The notes beneath the pieces were generated by a model. It was not told where the DNA came from. It did no database searches and saw only the letters and a list, made by a program, of their open reading frames with translations. DNA of 6,241 bases. Origin: Vulcanisaeta sp. UBA163. GTDB lineage: Archaea > Thermoproteota > Thermoprotei > Thermoproteales > Thermocladiaceae. A program made the translations under genes and the position numbers. Below, one piece after another: positions 5,956 through 6,241 of the stretch. The stretch covers positions 651-6,891 of the forward strand of contig DAJV01000128.1 in assembly GCA_002496475.1 (NCBI GenBank), written 5' to 3'. Position 1 is the stretch's first letter. Every line of letters begins with the position of its first letter.

Positions 5956-6241
5956 ATGCAGTCAGTGGAGGACTTGAGGAGTATTGGTCAAGAACTAAGG
6001 GATGAATTAGGATTACGTACCTATCCAGTGGGTATTAGGTTCTGCCTTGAGTCTTGTGGCCTAACTGGTTTTAGGAGGCCCAGGGGCTTCGGTATTCACA
6101 TGACTGCTTGCCAAGTCATAAATGCGGCTAGGTATGGATGGTCCATGGCATTTACCTTGGAGGACATGTTCTACATTGGCAGCGCGTACCTATTTGGGTT
6201 AGTGCCTGAGTATCCAGGGTTCCTTGAAACACCAATTAGCA
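5956..6241 (+). CDS. DUF169-type protein (COG2043-like), 3'-truncated by window edge
   Basis: The frame is open from the ATG at 5956 to the window end, giving 95 residues of a longer protein that is absent from the supplied ORF list because it has no stop. The N-terminal pattern resembles DUF169: a short helix, then LGLRTYPVGIRF (18-29), similar to the family's 'L..PPVAVKF' start; then TACQVINAARYG (50-61), similar to its Cys-containing helix; and GSAYLFGLVPEY towards the end. C30, C34 and C52 are visible, with C30 and C34 forming CX3C. The family has no established biochemical role that I can assign. An overlapping ATG at 5952 in another frame closes after 17 codons, which supports 5956. The gene follows the AbfD-like gene by 85 bp on the same strand and has its own promoter candidate. 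Confidence 0.65.
   Translation, partial: MQSVEDLRSIGQELRDELGLRTYPVGIRFCLESCGLTGFRRPRGFGIHMTACQVINAARYGWSMAFTLEDMFYIGSAYLFGLVPEYPGFLETPIS

Noticed and set aside
5952..6005. ATG at 5952 as a short upstream peptide
   Set aside because: It closes after 17 codons and overlaps the DUF169-like start in another frame, with no sign of selection visible.

Overview
The window looks like chromosomal DNA of a hyperthermophilic crenarchaeon (Thermoproteota, Thermoproteales). The closest fit is Vulcanisaeta or a near relative, because the lactonase at 1563-2513 strongly resembles, from memory, the phosphotriesterase-like lactonases of Sulfolobus and especially Vulcanisaeta. Other archaeal traits agree: AGG-dominated arginine codons, promoter-proximal genes that appear to start at or near the 5' end of their transcript, and a Shine-Dalgarno sequence only before the internal operon gene. 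No search was run, so the genus is an inference.

Layout. (1) 1-1485, plus strand: an AMP-forming acyl-CoA synthetase whose N-terminal part lies outside the window. (2) 1486-1562: a 77-bp convergent gap with no clear terminator. (3) 1563-4258, minus strand: a two-gene operon in which a 581-aa acyl-CoA synthetase precedes a 316-aa phosphotriesterase-like lactonase; the stop and start codons share one base. (4) 4259-4391: a 133-bp AT-rich divergent promoter region with two inverted repeats. (5) 4392-5870, plus strand: a 492-aa flavoprotein of the 4-hydroxybutyryl-CoA dehydratase / 4-hydroxyphenylacetate 3-hydroxylase (AbfD/HpaB) family that lacks three of the four iron-sulfur cluster ligands of the true dehydratase. 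(6) 5871-5955: a short gap with a TATA-like palindrome. (7) 5956-6241, plus strand: the beginning of a DUF169-type protein, cut by the window end.

How the genes may work together. A lactonase opens a lactone to a hydroxy acid, an acyl-CoA synthetase can activate that acid, and an AbfD-family flavoprotein could act on the resulting CoA thioester. The divergent arrangement and the related palindromes at the three promoters suggest co-regulation. The main hypothesis is therefore a lactone or hydroxy-acid utilisation locus. Its last step is uncertain, because the AbfD-like protein is probably not a standard [4Fe-4S] dehydratase. No CRISPR array, RNA gene, insertion sequence or mobile element was seen.
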